Positions 17,717 through 26,537 of a DNA stretch of 64,000 nucleotides are shown here, piece by piece (position 1 is the stretch's first letter; each line of letters starts with the position of its first letter). The position numbers and the translations under genes are program-made. The stretch is from Corynebacterium frankenforstense DSM 45800 (GTDB lineage Bacteria; Actinomycetota; Actinomycetes; Mycobacteriales; Mycobacteriaceae), in assembly GCF_001941485.1 (NCBI RefSeq), contig NZ_CP009247.1, positions 372,001 to 436,000 of the forward strand. The letters run 5' to 3'. The notes beneath the pieces were generated by a model that saw only the letters and a list, made by a program, of their open reading frames with translations, was not told where the DNA came from and did not search any database.

Positions 17717-19381
17717 ATGAAGCAGGTGACGCGCTGGCTGCGTCGCGCATGGAACTGGCTGACCAGCATGCGCACGGCGCTGATCCTCCTCTTCCTCGTC
17801 GCCGTCGCGGCGATCCCGGGCGCGCTGCTGCCGCAGCGCAGCCTCAACGAGGAGAAGGTCAGCGACTACATCGCCAACAACGGCCGCCTCGCCGAGATCT
17901 ACGACAAGCTCCAGCTCTTCGACGTCTTCTCCTCGTCCTGGTTCACGGCGATCTACGTCCTGCTGACGATCTCGTTGGTCGGCTGCATCATCCCGCGCAG
18001 CTGGGAGCACTACAAGGCGATGCGCGCCAAGCCGGTGCGTGCGCCCAAGCGCCTGACGCGCATGCCGCACCACCACACCGGCCACCTCGACGCCGAACCG
18101 GACGAGGTGCTCGACCAGGTGCGCGGCCGGCTCAAGGGCTGGCGCGTCTCGGTGTTCTCCGCCGAGGAGGACCGCGCCGGGGCCCGCTCGCTGTCCGCGG
18201 AGCGCGGCTACGCCCGCGAGTTCTTCAACCTCGTCTTCCACCTGGGCCTGGTGGCCATCCTGGTCACCATCGCCGCCGGGCGGATGGTCTACTACGAGGG
18301 CCAGGTCATCGTCGTCACGGAGTCGGGCTCGACCGGGGCGGTCGCCCTGGACCAGTCCACGGAGTTCTGCAACACCTCGGACTCCAACTTCGACTCCTTC
18401 CGCTCCGGTCCGCTCTACCGCGGCAAGTTGAGCCCGTTCTGCTTCGTCGCCCACGACTTCACCGCGGACTACCTGCCCAACGGCCAGGCCGAGATGTTCA
18501 CCTCGAACATCTCCTACGCCGAGGGCGAGGACATCACCACGGACCCGAAGACCTGGCGCGACTACGAGCTCAAGGTCAATCACCCGCTGCGGCTCGGCGG
18601 CGACCGTGTCTACCTGCAGGGCCACGGCTTCGCGCCGACCTTCACCGTCAAGTGGCCCAACGGCGAGACCCGCACGCAGACCATCCAGTTCCGCCCGGAC
18701 GACCCGACGAACTTCCTGTCCTCGGGCGCGATGCGCTTCGACCCGCCGGCCGGCATGTACCCGGACCTCTACGAGCGTCGCCAGAACCAGCTGGCCATCG
18801 AGGGCCTGTTCGCCCCGACGGCCGAGTGGACCGGCGAGAACGGCGCGCTGCTCAGCTCCTCGTTCCCGGAGCTGCGCGACCCGGCCGTGGCCATCGACGT
18901 CTACCGCGGCGACAACGGCCTGGACACCGGCGTGGGCCAGTCGATCTTCAGCCTGGACTCCTCGCTGGTGCACTCCGGCCAGCTGCAGCGCATCGAGCGC
19001 GTCAACCTCGACCAGGGCGAGTCGGTCACCCTCGACGACGGCACCGAGCTGACCTTCGACGGCGCCAGCGAGTACGCGAACTACCAGATCGCCCGCGACC
19101 CCTTCCAGGGCTGGGTCCTGGTCTCGGCGGTGGTCATGCTGGGTTCGCTGGTCGCCTCGCTGGCGATCAAGCGCCGCCGCGTGTGGGTGCGCGTGCGCCC
19201 GTCCGCCACCGGCGGCACCGACCTGGAGATGGCCGGCCTGGCGCGCACGGACCGCGCCGGCTGGGGCGAGGAGTTCGAGAAGCTCTACCGCGACATCTTC
19301 GACCTGCCCGACCCCGACGAGGTCGAGGGCGGCGCCGGCGAGCCCGACGAGGACGAGCTCATCGAGGGCCCGCGCACTTAG
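17717..19381 (+). CDS. resB: Cytochrome c biogenesis protein ResB (Ccs1)
   Basis: A 554-residue ResB/Ccs1 protein of the System II cytochrome c synthetase. It has the early helix with ALILLFLVAVAAIPGALLPQ, further helices near 75 and 170, a large extracytoplasmic domain (about 195-455), and a last helix near 470. The acidic C-terminus is cytoplasmic. ATG follows AGAGGAGAAGGAA. It works as a complex with the CcsB encoded downstream. The 176 bases before it hold no gene. Confidence 0.94.
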   Translation: MKQVTRWLRRAWNWLTSMRTALILLFLVAVAAIPGALLPQRSLNEEKVSDYIANNGRLAEIYDKLQLFDVFSSSWFTAIYVLLTISLVGCIIPRSWEHYKAMRAKPVRAPKRLTRMPHHHTGHLDAEPDEVLDQVRGRLKGWRVSVFSAEEDRAGARSLSAERGYAREFFNLVFHLGLVAILVTIAAGRMVYYEGQVIVVTESGSTGAVALDQSTEFCNTSDSNFDSFRSGPLYRGKLSPFCFVAHDFTADYLPNGQAEMFTSNISYAEGEDITTDPKTWRDYELKVNHPLRLGGDRVYLQGHGFAPTFTVKWPNGETRTQTIQFRPDDPTNFLSSGAMRFDPPAGMYPDLYERRQNQLAIEGLFAPTAEWTGENGALLSSSFPELRDPAVAIDVYRGDNGLDTGVGQSIFSLDSSLVHSGQLQRIERVNLDQGESVTLDDGTELTFDGASEYANYQIARDPFQGWVLVSAVVMLGSLVASLAIKRRRVWVRVRPSATGGTDLEMAGLARTDRAGWGEEFEKLYRDIFDLPDPDEVEGGAGEPDEDELIEGPRT

Positions 19382-19571
19382 CCCGGCGTGGTCCCGGCGC
19401 CGCCCCGGCAGGCCCAGGGAGTCGCAGGGCGCCGGCGCTGCGGTGCCCGAGGCTCCGCGTGCGGACCACGCCCGCGCCCGCGCGCACGCGGGTCCACCGG
19501 GTACCGGGTCTTGAACTTGCGGGTGTCGAATCCCGAGCCCGCACGCACGCGCGCACACCCGCCCCGCCGTG

Positions 19572-19611
19572 ACGGAACCGCCCACGGCGCGCCGCGCGAC
19601 GTCGGCAATCG
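19572..19611 (+). repeat. Dispersed GACGTCG repeat between resB and ccsB
   Basis: Core at 19598-19611 with a well-preserved upstream flank starting ACGGAACCGCC, the same flank as the copy at 57368-57407. The 19382-19749 gap otherwise holds only a GC-rich spacer and the ccsB promoter region. Confidence 0.75.
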
Positions 19612-19681
19612 CGCGCCGGCCACCCCCGCCCGGGGTGGTCCGCCCAACGGGGCCGACCTCGGGTTTTACGTGCGGTTCTGG

Positions 19682-19687
19682 TAATCT
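19682..19687 (+). promoter_or_regulatory. Candidate extended -10 of ccsB
   Basis: TGGTAATCT gives an extended -10 (TAATCT) about 62 bases before the GTG start. No convincing -35 is seen. Confidence 0.35.
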
Positions 19688-19749
19688 CCCCCTCATACGT
19701 GGCCTGCCGCCGGTGGCGGTCGGGCCGGCGGAAGAAGGAGAGAGCTTCA

Positions 19750-20787
19750 GTGGATAGCATCGTCGATCCGACCATGGCGACCCTGTCGGACCGGGCGTTC
19801 CAGGCGACGTTCCTCGTCTACCTCATCGCCCTGGTCCTGTCGCTGTTCTACTACGTGCGCGCCCAGGCGATCATCGCCCGCACCCGCCGCCGCACCGAGG
19901 AGCGCGAGCTCGTCACCGTCGGCGCCGGCTCGGACGCCCCGATTTCCGACGTCGCGCCCGGAACCCCCGGCGCAGACGTCGCCGTCCCCGGCGACGGCGC
20001 GGCGGACGAGACGCTGGCGAAGCAGCGCGCGAGCGCGCGCAAGTGGGGCGGGGCGACGCAGTCGGTGGTCTGGCTGGGCATCATCCTGCACGTCGTCGCC
20101 GTGGTCACCCGTGGCTTCGCCGTCGGGCGCTTCCCGCTGGGCAACCTCTACGAGTACATGCTGATGATCACCGCGGCGACCATGGTCGTGGCCACCGTGG
20201 TGGTGCAGGCGCGCGGCAGCCGCGTGGTCTGGCCGTGGCTGTTGACCCCGATGCTGGTGCTGATGTTCTTCGCGGGCACCAAGCTCTACGCCGAGGCCGC
20301 CCCGGTGGTGCCGGCGCTGCAGTCCTACTGGCTGCCCATCCACGTCACCTCGGTGTCGGTGGGCGCGTCGATCGGCCTGGTCTCGGGCGTGTTCTCGATC
20401 CTGTTCCTGCTGCGCGTGTGGCAGCCCGTGGGCGAGGAGCACGGCTTCCTCGCCCCGGTGGTCCGCCCGCTGCCGAGCGCCGAGAAGCTCGACCGCATCG
20501 CCTACCGCCTTGCCGTGTACACGCTGCCGATCCTGGGCATCGGCATCATCCTCGGCGCGATCTGGGCCGAGGCGGCCTGGGGCCGGTTCTGGGGCTGGGA
20601 CCCGAAGGAGACGTTCTCCTTCATCACCTGGATCCTCTACGCCGCCTACCTGCACGCGCGTGCGACGGTCGGCTGGAAGGTCGGCGCGGCCTGGATCAAC
20701 ATCGTGGCGATGGGCACGATGGTCTTCAACCTCTTCTTCATCAACATGGTCGTCTCCGGCCTGCACTCCTACGCCGGTCTGAACTGA
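19750..20787 (+). CDS. ccsB: Cytochrome c biogenesis protein CcsB/CcsA (heme handling)
   Basis: A 345-residue polytopic protein of the heme-exporting, heme-handling family. The tryptophan-rich WWD-type signature is present as AWGRFWGWDPKETFSF near 280, and conserved His residues flank it. It delivers and ligates heme together with ResB. Residues about 50-90, between the first and second helix, form a low-complexity loop in which the codons for ISDV coincide with an exact repeat core (19940-19953). GTG follows GAAGGAG. Confidence 0.94.
   Translation: MDSIVDPTMATLSDRAFQATFLVYLIALVLSLFYYVRAQAIIARTRRRTEERELVTVGAGSDAPISDVAPGTPGADVAVPGDGAADETLAKQRASARKWGGATQSVVWLGIILHVVAVVTRGFAVGRFPLGNLYEYMLMITAATMVVATVVVQARGSRVVWPWLLTPMLVLMFFAGTKLYAEAAPVVPALQSYWLPIHVTSVSVGASIGLVSGVFSILFLLRVWQPVGEEHGFLAPVVRPLPSAEKLDRIAYRLAVYTLPILGIGIILGAIWAEAAWGRFWGWDPKETFSFITWILYAAYLHARATVGWKVGAAWINIVAMGTMVFNLFFINMVVSGLHSYAGLN
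19940..19953 (-). repeat. Dispersed repeat core inside ccsB
   Basis: Exact reverse-strand core (CGATTTCCGACGTC) in the cytoplasmic low-complexity loop of CcsB. Confidence 0.5.
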
Positions 20788-20809
20788 CCGCGGCCCGCGC
20801 TGCCGGCAC

Positions 20810-20862
20810 GCCGTGCCCGCCCGCGCGGCTGGCGCAGCCGTGCCCGCCCGCGCGGCCGGCGC
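20810..20862 (+). repeat. Two 27-bp direct repeats after ccsB
   Basis: Two adjacent copies starting GCCGTGCCCGCCCGCGCGGC at 20810 and 20837 with one or two differences. Confidence 0.7.
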
Positions 20863-20877
20863 CGTCGGCCAGCATCA

Positions 20878-20910
20878 CCCCGCCTCCGGATTCCTCCCCG
20901 GACGGCGGGG
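20878..20910 (+). terminator. Candidate terminator after ccsB
   Basis: A stem CCCCGCC...GGCGGGG with inner TCCGG/CCGGA and one bulged base, followed by only two T residues. It lies about 90 bases after the ccsB stop. Confidence 0.45.
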
Positions 20911-20988
20911 TTGCGTCGTATCGGGCCGGTGTCACGACGGCGGGGGAGGGGGTGGCCCAGGGGCTGGATTTTCCGCCCGCGGTCCGGG

Positions 20989-21014
20989 TATGTTCTAAGG
21001 CTAGGCTTACTGTA
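20989..21014 (+). promoter_or_regulatory. DtxR-like iron box next to a -10 element
   Basis: TAAGGCTAGGCTTACTGTA at 20996-21014 fits about 14 of 19 positions of the DtxR consensus TWAGGTTAGSCTAACCTWA. It begins two bases after a -10-like TATGTT (20989-20994), where a bound repressor would block transcription. It lies 65 bases before the XRE regulator gene. Confidence 0.55.
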
Positions 21015-21078
21015 AAAGTTGGCGTCACCGTCGGCCCGGGTGCCCCCGGACCAGCGCAGGACACAGGAGGAATCAGCG

Positions 21079-21384
21079 ATGAGCGCACCCAGGCGCAAGA
21101 CCGGCAAACCCGCGGGCGACATCCCCGAGCTGGTCCAGCTGGGATCCGAACTCGCCGAGCGCCGCCGGGAGCTGGGGCGGCTCCAGCAGGACGTCGCCGC
21201 CACCGCCGGGGTCTCCCGCTCGACCCTGCACGCCATCGAGCACGGCGCGACGGGGGTGCGCTGGGAGAAGGTCCAGTCGGTCGCGCGGGTGCTCGGCCTC
21301 GAGCTCTGCTTCGCCGAGGCCTCCGGGGCCGCGGCGGTCGAAGCCGCTGATGCGGAACCCGCGGAAGCCACTGCCCGTAACTGA
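21079..21384 (+). CDS. Small XRE-family DNA-binding regulator
   Basis: A 101-residue protein with one Cro/CI-type helix-turn-helix at about 19-70 (LGSELAERRRELGRLQQDVA then TAGVSRSTLHAIEHG). A short Ala/Glu tail follows. The ATG has a consensus AGGAGG site. The DtxR-like box just upstream suggests iron-dependent expression. Target genes are unknown; there is no toxin gene beside it, so an antitoxin role is not supported. A hairpin without T-tract overlaps its end (about 21380-21412). Confidence 0.85.
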   Translation: MSAPRRKTGKPAGDIPELVQLGSELAERRRELGRLQQDVAATAGVSRSTLHAIEHGATGVRWEKVQSVARVLGLELCFAEASGAAAVEAADAEPAEATARN

Positions 21385-21523
21385 CCTCCCGGTGCCGGCC
21401 ACCGGAAGTCAGGAGAACAAACTCCGTCCGGGGGCGTCCCGCCGAGTTCTCGCGGCACATCTCTGAACGAGGCGAGCGCGCTCGGCGTCGGGCCCGCCCG
21501 CGGGATCCGGCTCCCCGAGACGC

Positions 21524-21529
21524 TACCGT
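21524..21529 (+). promoter_or_regulatory. Leaderless-type -10 box of rmlB
   Basis: TACCGT ends seven bases before the rmlB ATG; no ribosome binding site is present. Confidence 0.45.
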
Positions 21530-21536
21530 TGAGCCC

Positions 21537-22589
21537 ATGCGCATCCTCGTCACCGGCGGCGCCGGCTTCATCGGCTCGAACTTCGTGCGGCGCACCCTCG
21601 CCACCCGCCCCGACACGCGGGTCACGGTGCTCGACAAGCTGACCTACGCCGCGAACCCGGCCAGCCTCGCCGACCTGGACGCCGGCCGGTGCCGCCTCGT
21701 CGAGGGCGACGTCTGCGACGCCGCGCTCGTCGACAAGCTCGTCGCCGACGCGGACCTCGTCGTCCACTTCGCCGCCGAGAGCCACAACGACCGCTCCCTG
21801 CGCGAGCCGGCCGCCTTCGTGCGCACCAACGTCGAGGGCACCGTCGCGGTGCTCACCGCCTGCGCGCGCCACGACGTGCGCCTGCACCACATCTCCACCG
21901 ACGAGGTCTTCGGCGACCTCGCCCTCGACGACCCGGCCCGCTTCACCCCGCAGACGCCCTACCGGCCCTCGAGCCCCTACTCGGCGTCGAAGGCGTCGGC
22001 CGACCACTTCGTGCGCGCCTGGGTGCGCAGCTTCGGGCTGCGCGCGACGATCTCGAACTGCTCGAACAACTACGGCCCGCGCCAGCACCCCGAGAAGTTC
22101 ATCCCGCGCCAGATCCTCCGCCTGCTCTCCGGCCGCCCGCCGCGCGTCTACGGCACCGGCGAGAACGTGCGCGACTGGATCCACGTCGACGACCACAACG
22201 ACGCCGTCTGGGCGATCATCGAGCGCGGCGAGCCCGGCCAGACCTACCTCATCGGCGCCGACGGCGAGGCGAGCAACCTCGACGTCGTGCGCGCGCTGAA
22301 CCGCGCCTTCGGCCGCGACGCCGACGACTTCGAGCACGTCACCGACCGCCCCGGCCACGACCGCCGCTACGCCATCGACGCCGCCTCCACCCGCGCGCTG
22401 GGCTGGACCCCGCGCCACATGGACCTCGCCGCCGGCCTGGCCGGGACCGTCGACTGGTACCGCGCCAACGAGCCGTGGTGGCGCGCCGCCTTCGACGCCG
22501 CCGAGGACTTCTACGCCGCCACCGAGCGCCGCGCCGCGCCCACGGCGCGGGTTCCCGCTCGCGGTGCTGTGCGGGACGTCGGCAATTGA
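21537..22589 (+). CDS. rmlB: dTDP-glucose 4,6-dehydratase RmlB
   Basis: Second enzyme of dTDP-L-rhamnose synthesis. The 350-residue extended SDR has VTGGAGFIGSNFVRR at the N-terminus, STDEVFGDL with the catalytic Asp-Glu pair, YSASKASADH (Tyr and Lys of YxxxK) and NNYGPRQHPEKFIPR. The last residues (about 333-350) run into repeat-derived sequence and end with RDVGN encoded by the repeat core at 22575-22588, so the C-terminus seems to have been extended or rewritten by the element. Confidence 0.94.
   Translation: MRILVTGGAGFIGSNFVRRTLATRPDTRVTVLDKLTYAANPASLADLDAGRCRLVEGDVCDAALVDKLVADADLVVHFAAESHNDRSLREPAAFVRTNVEGTVAVLTACARHDVRLHHISTDEVFGDLALDDPARFTPQTPYRPSSPYSASKASADHFVRAWVRSFGLRATISNCSNNYGPRQHPEKFIPRQILRLLSGRPPRVYGTGENVRDWIHVDDHNDAVWAIIERGEPGQTYLIGADGEASNLDVVRALNRAFGRDADDFEHVTDRPGHDRRYAIDAASTRALGWTPRHMDLAAGLAGTVDWYRANEPWWRAAFDAAEDFYAATERRAAPTARVPARGAVRDVGN
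22540..22588 (+). repeat. Dispersed GACGTCG repeat at the rmlB/rmlC junction
   Basis: Core at 22575-22588 (variant ending TTG). It overlaps the last codons of rmlB and places GACGTC 17 bases upstream of the rmlC -10 box. Confidence 0.65.
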
Positions 22590-22597
22590 GCCGCGGC

Positions 22598-22603
22598 TAC
22601 ACT
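22598..22603 (+). promoter_or_regulatory. Leaderless-type -10 box of rmlC
   Basis: TACACT ends seven bases before the rmlC ATG. The hexamer GACGTC of the repeat lies at -35 distance (17-base spacer). Confidence 0.5.
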
Positions 22604-22610
22604 GGGCGCC

Positions 22611-23237
22611 ATGTTCACTCCAGTCGACGGCTTTGACGGCGTCCTGCACATGGTGCCCGAGGTGCACCCCGACGACCGCGGCACCTTCCACGAGTGGTTC
22701 AAGGCCTCCGCCTTCGAGGAGGCGCTCGGCTTCCCGCTCGACCTGCAGCAGGCCAACATGTCCGTCTCGAAGGCGGGCGTGCTGCGCGGGCTGCACTACT
22801 CGGAGGTGCCGCCCGGACAGGCCAAGCTGGTCACGTGCCCGGCCGGCGCCGTCTCCGACGTGCTCGTCGACGTGCGCCGCGGCTCGGAGACCTTCGGGGC
22901 GTGGAAGGCCTTCGAGCTGACCGCCGCCAACCGGCACGCGGTGTTCATCCCCTCCGGCTACGCGCACGGCTTCCTCGCCCTGGCGGACTCCGTGGTCGTC
23001 TACCTGACCACCTCCGAGTACCAGCCCGGCGTCGAGCACGGCTTCGACGCGCTGGACGGCGACGTCGACGTGGCGTGGCCGACGATGGACTACATCCGCT
23101 CCGAGAAGGACCAGGCCGCACCGTCGCTGGTCGAGCTCGAGGAGCGCGGGCTGCTTCCCGAGGTCGAGGTCTGCCGCGGGCGCCTCGACGAGCTGCGCGC
23201 GGGCTGGGCGGAGGCGGCCGAGGAGGCCGGCCTGTGA
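22611..23237 (+). CDS. rmlC: dTDP-4-dehydrorhamnose 3,5-epimerase RmlC
   Basis: A 208-residue cupin epimerase. The catalytic His lies in GVLRGLHYS near residue 61 and the conserved [11 protein letters not shown] segment is present. Some corynebacteria carry RmlC fused to RmlD; here RmlC stands alone and no rmlD is present in the window, so the reductase must be encoded elsewhere. The stop overlaps the rmlA start. Confidence 0.94.
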   Translation: MFTPVDGFDGVLHMVPEVHPDDRGTFHEWFKASAFEEALGFPLDLQQANMSVSKAGVLRGLHYSEVPPGQAKLVTCPAGAVSDVLVDVRRGSETFGAWKAFELTAANRHAVFIPSGYAHGFLALADSVVVYLTTSEYQPGVEHGFDALDGDVDVAWPTMDYIRSEKDQAAPSLVELEERGLLPEVEVCRGRLDELRAGWAEAAEEAGL

Positions 23238-24106
23238 AAGGCATCATCCTCGCCGGCGGCACCGGCTCGCGGCTGTGGCCGATCACCTACGCGGTGAGCA
23301 AGCAGCTCGTGCCCGTCTACGACAAGCCGATGATCTACTACCCGCTGAGCACGCTGATGCTCGCGGGCATCACGGACATCCTGGTCATCACGACGCCGGC
23401 GGACCTGCCGCAGTTCGAGCGGCTGCTCGGCGACGGCTCGCAGTTCGGGGTGCGCATCTCGTTTGAGGTGCAGGACCGCCCGCGCGGGCTCGCCGACGCC
23501 TTCGTGGTGGGCGCCGACCACATCGGCGACGACTCGGTGGCGCTGGTGCTCGGCGACAACATCTTCTACGGCGCCGGGCTGGGCACGCGGTTGCGGCGCT
23601 TCACGGACCCCGACGGCGGGGCGATCTTCGCCTACTGGGTGTCCAACCCGCAGGCCTACGGGGTGGTGGACTTCGACGCGGAGGGCCGCGCGCTGTCGCT
23701 GGCGGAGAAGCCCGAGCGCCCGGCGAGCCACTTCGCGGTGCCGGGGCTGTACTTCTACGACAACGAGGTCGTCTCGATCGCGCGGGGGCTCTCGCCGAGC
23801 GCGCGCGGCGAGCTCGAGATCACCGACATCAACAACGAGTACCTGCGCCGCGGGAAACTGCACGTCGAGGTGCTGCCGCGCGGCACGGCGTGGCTGGACA
23901 CGGGGACGGTGGACCTGCTGATGGCCGCCGGCGACTTCGTGCGCACCATCGAGCAGCGCCAGGGGCTGAAGATCGGCGCGCCCGAGGAGGTCGCCTGGCG
24001 CATGGGCTACATTTCCGACGCCGCGCTGCGCGCCCGTGCGGACGCGTTGCGCAAGTCGGGTTACGGCGAGTACCTGCTGGAGATCCTCGAGCGCGAGCGG
24101 GGCTAG
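23234..24106 (+). CDS. rmlA: Glucose-1-phosphate thymidylyltransferase RmlA
   Basis: First enzyme of the pathway, making dTDP-glucose. The 290-residue nucleotidyltransferase starts [15 protein letters not shown], followed by [20 protein letters not shown] and WLDTGT. The GTG overlaps the rmlC stop (GTGA). The repeat-like bases at 24010-24022 fall on the conserved GYISD segment and are explained by protein conservation. Confidence 0.96.
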   Translation: MKGIILAGGTGSRLWPITYAVSKQLVPVYDKPMIYYPLSTLMLAGITDILVITTPADLPQFERLLGDGSQFGVRISFEVQDRPRGLADAFVVGADHIGDDSVALVLGDNIFYGAGLGTRLRRFTDPDGGAIFAYWVSNPQAYGVVDFDAEGRALSLAEKPERPASHFAVPGLYFYDNEVVSIARGLSPSARGELEITDINNEYLRRGKLHVEVLPRGTAWLDTGTVDLLMAAGDFVRTIEQRQGLKIGAPEEVAWRMGYISDAALRARADALRKSGYGEYLLEILERERG

Positions 24107-24134
24107 GGGGCGGCGGCCCGCGTGGGCGCCGTGG

Positions 24135-24545
24135 TCACCGTTCGGGGTGGTCCTCGCCGGCGTCCGGGCCGTCGGTGTCCTCGGTGCCTGCCTCCGGGTC
24201 GTTCCCGGAATGGCTGAAACCTGCGCCGGGTGTGGTGTCCCCCGTGGCGTCAGACGGCGACTCTGTCCCGGGCTCGGGTGCGGGCGCGGCGTCGTAACGC
24301 TCGTGGGCACGGCGCATGCGCTCGTTCTCCTGGCGCTCGGCCTCCTCGCGGGCGCGGCGTTCCTTGAAGCGGTTCTTCTCCAGGGTCCAGAGGAACTCCT
24401 CGTCGTCGTCGGGGCCCTTGATCTCGGGGCGCTCGGCGGGCCGGTCGAGGCCGGCGCCGGTGCGCTTTCCGGAGCCGGGGCCGAATGCCTTCCACAGCAG
24501 CACCACGGCCAGGATGATCAGGGCCAACAGAATCAGGCGTCCCAA
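24135..24545 (-). CDS. Single-pass membrane protein with charged cytoplasmic tail
   Basis: About 136 residues: one N-terminal helix (LILLALIILAVVLLWKAFG), then a charged region predicted helical (EKNRFKERRAREEAERQENERMR) and an acidic, Ser/Gly-rich C-terminus. I chose the TTG at 24545 because GGGAGG lies six bases before it; a GTG at 24575 would add ten residues. No function is recognised. It converges on rmlA and diverges from the next gene. Confidence 0.7.
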   Translation of the reverse strand: MGRLILLALIILAVVLLWKAFGPGSGKRTGAGLDRPAERPEIKGPDDDEEFLWTLEKNRFKERRAREEAERQENERMRRAHERYDAAPAPEPGTESPSDATGDTTPGAGFSHSGNDPEAGTEDTDGPDAGEDHPER

Positions 24546-24601
24546 CGGGGTCCTCCCTTCGCGTCCGATAACCACAATACGGATGATGGGCGTGGGTTTA
24601 G

Positions 24602-24607
24602 TAGCCT
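24602..24607 (+). promoter_or_regulatory. Leaderless-type -10 box of the DUF4229-like gene
   Basis: TAGCCT ends six bases before the GTG start. Confidence 0.4.
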
Positions 24608-24613
24608 GGGGGC

Positions 24614-24967
24614 GTGACAGATCAGGATCCGACCCCGACCGAACCGACCGACGACGCGCGCGCGGTGGGCGCCGAGGAGAGCGACGAGCAGATCCGCTCC
24701 CGGGCGCGCCGGGCGCTGACCCGCTACGGTCTGGCGCGCCTCGGCCTGTTCGTGGCGTTGACGGTGGTCATCCAGGTCGCGGCGTGGCTGATCGGCGCGC
24801 CGGTGCCGCTGGTGATGTCGGCGCTGTTGGCGCTGCTCGTGGCGTTCCCGCTGTCGATGCTGATCTTCCCGCGCATGCGTGTCGAGGCCACGCAGGCCGT
24901 CGCCGCCCGCCACGAGCGCCGGCGGCAGCGCAAGGAGTGGATCCGCGAGGAGCTCGCCGGGCGCTGA
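24614..24967 (+). CDS. DUF4229-like two-helix membrane protein
   Basis: A 117-residue protein: an acidic N-terminus, two adjacent helices at about 42-85 separated by GAPVP, then a basic Arg-rich tail (RHERRRQRKEW). The layout matches the actinobacterial DUF4229 family, which has no known role and is commonly found next to menaquinone genes. The start is a GTG six bases after a -10 box. Confidence 0.75.
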   Translation: MTDQDPTPTEPTDDARAVGAEESDEQIRSRARRALTRYGLARLGLFVALTVVIQVAAWLIGAPVPLVMSALLALLVAFPLSMLIFPRMRVEATQAVAARHERRRQRKEWIREELAGR

Positions 24968-25094
24968 GCCCCGTACCGGAAGTCGCCGCCCCCGTGCGGC
25001 GCCCCGGAGGGCCGCCTGTGGACCGCTCCCCGCGCTCCACAGACGCCGCAACGTACTCTCGCGTGCTGTCTGCGGGCCCGTCATGCTGGGGGAC

Positions 25095-26456
25095 ATGAAC
25101 CTGCTCGACCAACTCATCACGGTGACCCGGCAAGGCATAGGCCTCGCCGAAGGCGCCCGAGGCATGAGCAAACACCAACTCATCGAACTGGGCGTGCTGC
25201 CCGTGGACGCGCAGAAGATCGCGCGGGTGGCCCGCGAGTACTTCCCGGTAACCTCCGCGAAGACCAACGCGATCGAGGCGGCACGGGCCAACGGCCACTC
25301 GATCGTCACGTTGGACATGATCGAGTCGTTTGCCGCGAAGGTGAAAAACCAACGCCGCGCCTGGGGCTTCCGCACCCGGGCCTGCCGGACCGCTGGCACC
25401 CACGACGAGGTACGCAAGGCCTGCCGGCAGCTACTCGACGAGTACAACGGGCCGGCTGAGCCCGCCCCGCAGACCCGCAGCCTGCAGTTCATCAACTCCA
25501 AGACCAAGGGGCAGGGACTGTTGTTCCGCGGTCCGTCGGCGGAGATCGGAGCGCTTCGCCACGCGGCCCACACCGCGGCGGCGAAGGCGGTCGGCGAGGA
25601 CAACGTCGACGCCGAGGCCTGCGGTGAGGCCTTCGCCAACTTCCTCTCCGAGGGCGCGCCCGGATCAGTTGTGCACGCGGTGGTCGGGTTGAGCCTGAAT
25701 GAGGCGGTGCGCATCGAGGACGGCCACGGCGACGACATCGAGTTGGTCGCCTCGGATGGCTCGCGAATGACGGGCTCGGAGTTCCTTCAGCGCCTGCTGC
25801 GCCAGGCGGGCACCACCCGCCCCGCCGCAGAGCCCGGCGACGAAGCCGAAGCCGCCACCGCGGCGGACGCCGGCACTGATGATTCGCGGGGACACCGCGA
25901 CCAGGCAACCGGAAACCTGGCTGGCCTCCGGCCCGGCGGCCAACTGGTTCCCGTCCCGGACACCGACGCCGAGAACGCCGAGGACGCTGCGGACCTGGAA
26001 CTGTTCGCCGCGGAGATCCCGACGAGGATCCCGGAGATGATCTTCGACGCCGACTCGATGATCATGCTCGTCCACCCGACCCAGGGCCCGAGCAACCTGT
26101 ACCGGACAAGACGCTTCGCCAACGGCAAGCAGCGCACGATGCTCGGCGCCACCTTCGGGGTGTGTGCCCATCCGGAGTGCAACCAGCCGGCGGAGTTCTG
26201 CCAGGCCGACCACGACATCGCGTGGGTGCGTGGCGGGATGACCAACATCGACAACCTGACGCCGCTGTGCAAGTACCACAACGCCGCCAACGACGACGAT
26301 CCGGAAGGCCCGGTCCGTCACGGTCGGATCGAACGCGACGGTCTGGACGTCTACCGGGTGTTGCCGGGTGGTCGGAAGCAGCGGGATGCCACGCCGACTC
26401 TGGCGCGGCGGATGATGGCCGAGCACGCCGCCCGCCGCACCGCCCGGGCCGCTTAA
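25095..26456 (+). CDS. DUF222/13E12-type protein with HNH nuclease domain
   Basis: A 453-residue protein. The N-terminal DUF222-like part is helical; an acidic Ala/Glu/Asp linker lies near 240-290. The C-terminal HNH motif is intact: CAHPECNQP, then CQADHDIAW, then NLTPLCKYHNAAND. Such proteins are multi-copy in actinobacteria and are often linked to mobile DNA, although no direct role has been shown. The ATG at 25083 is an alternative start four codons upstream. Confidence 0.85.
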   Translation: MNLLDQLITVTRQGIGLAEGARGMSKHQLIELGVLPVDAQKIARVAREYFPVTSAKTNAIEAARANGHSIVTLDMIESFAAKVKNQRRAWGFRTRACRTAGTHDEVRKACRQLLDEYNGPAEPAPQTRSLQFINSKTKGQGLLFRGPSAEIGALRHAAHTAAAKAVGEDNVDAEACGEAFANFLSEGAPGSVVHAVVGLSLNEAVRIEDGHGDDIELVASDGSRMTGSEFLQRLLRQAGTTRPAAEPGDEAEAATAADAGTDDSRGHRDQATGNLAGLRPGGQLVPVPDTDAENAEDAADLELFAAEIPTRIPEMIFDADSMIMLVHPTQGPSNLYRTRRFANGKQRTMLGATFGVCAHPECNQPAEFCQADHDIAWVRGGMTNIDNLTPLCKYHNAANDDDPEGPVRHGRIERDGLDVYRVLPGGRKQRDATPTLARRMMAEHAARRTARAA

Positions 26457-26537
26457 ACCGCCGAAACACCCACCCCGCCTGGGCTGACCGGCAGTCCCGC
26501 CCACTCGCGGTAGCGCGTGGGGGTCCTCGCTGCCGCC

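Noticed and set aside
21079-21384. The XRE protein as an antitoxin
   Set aside because: No toxin-sized gene lies next to it; both flanks are unrelated large genes.
24010-24022. Core-like bases in rmlA as a repeat copy
   Set aside because: They encode the conserved GYISD segment of RmlA.
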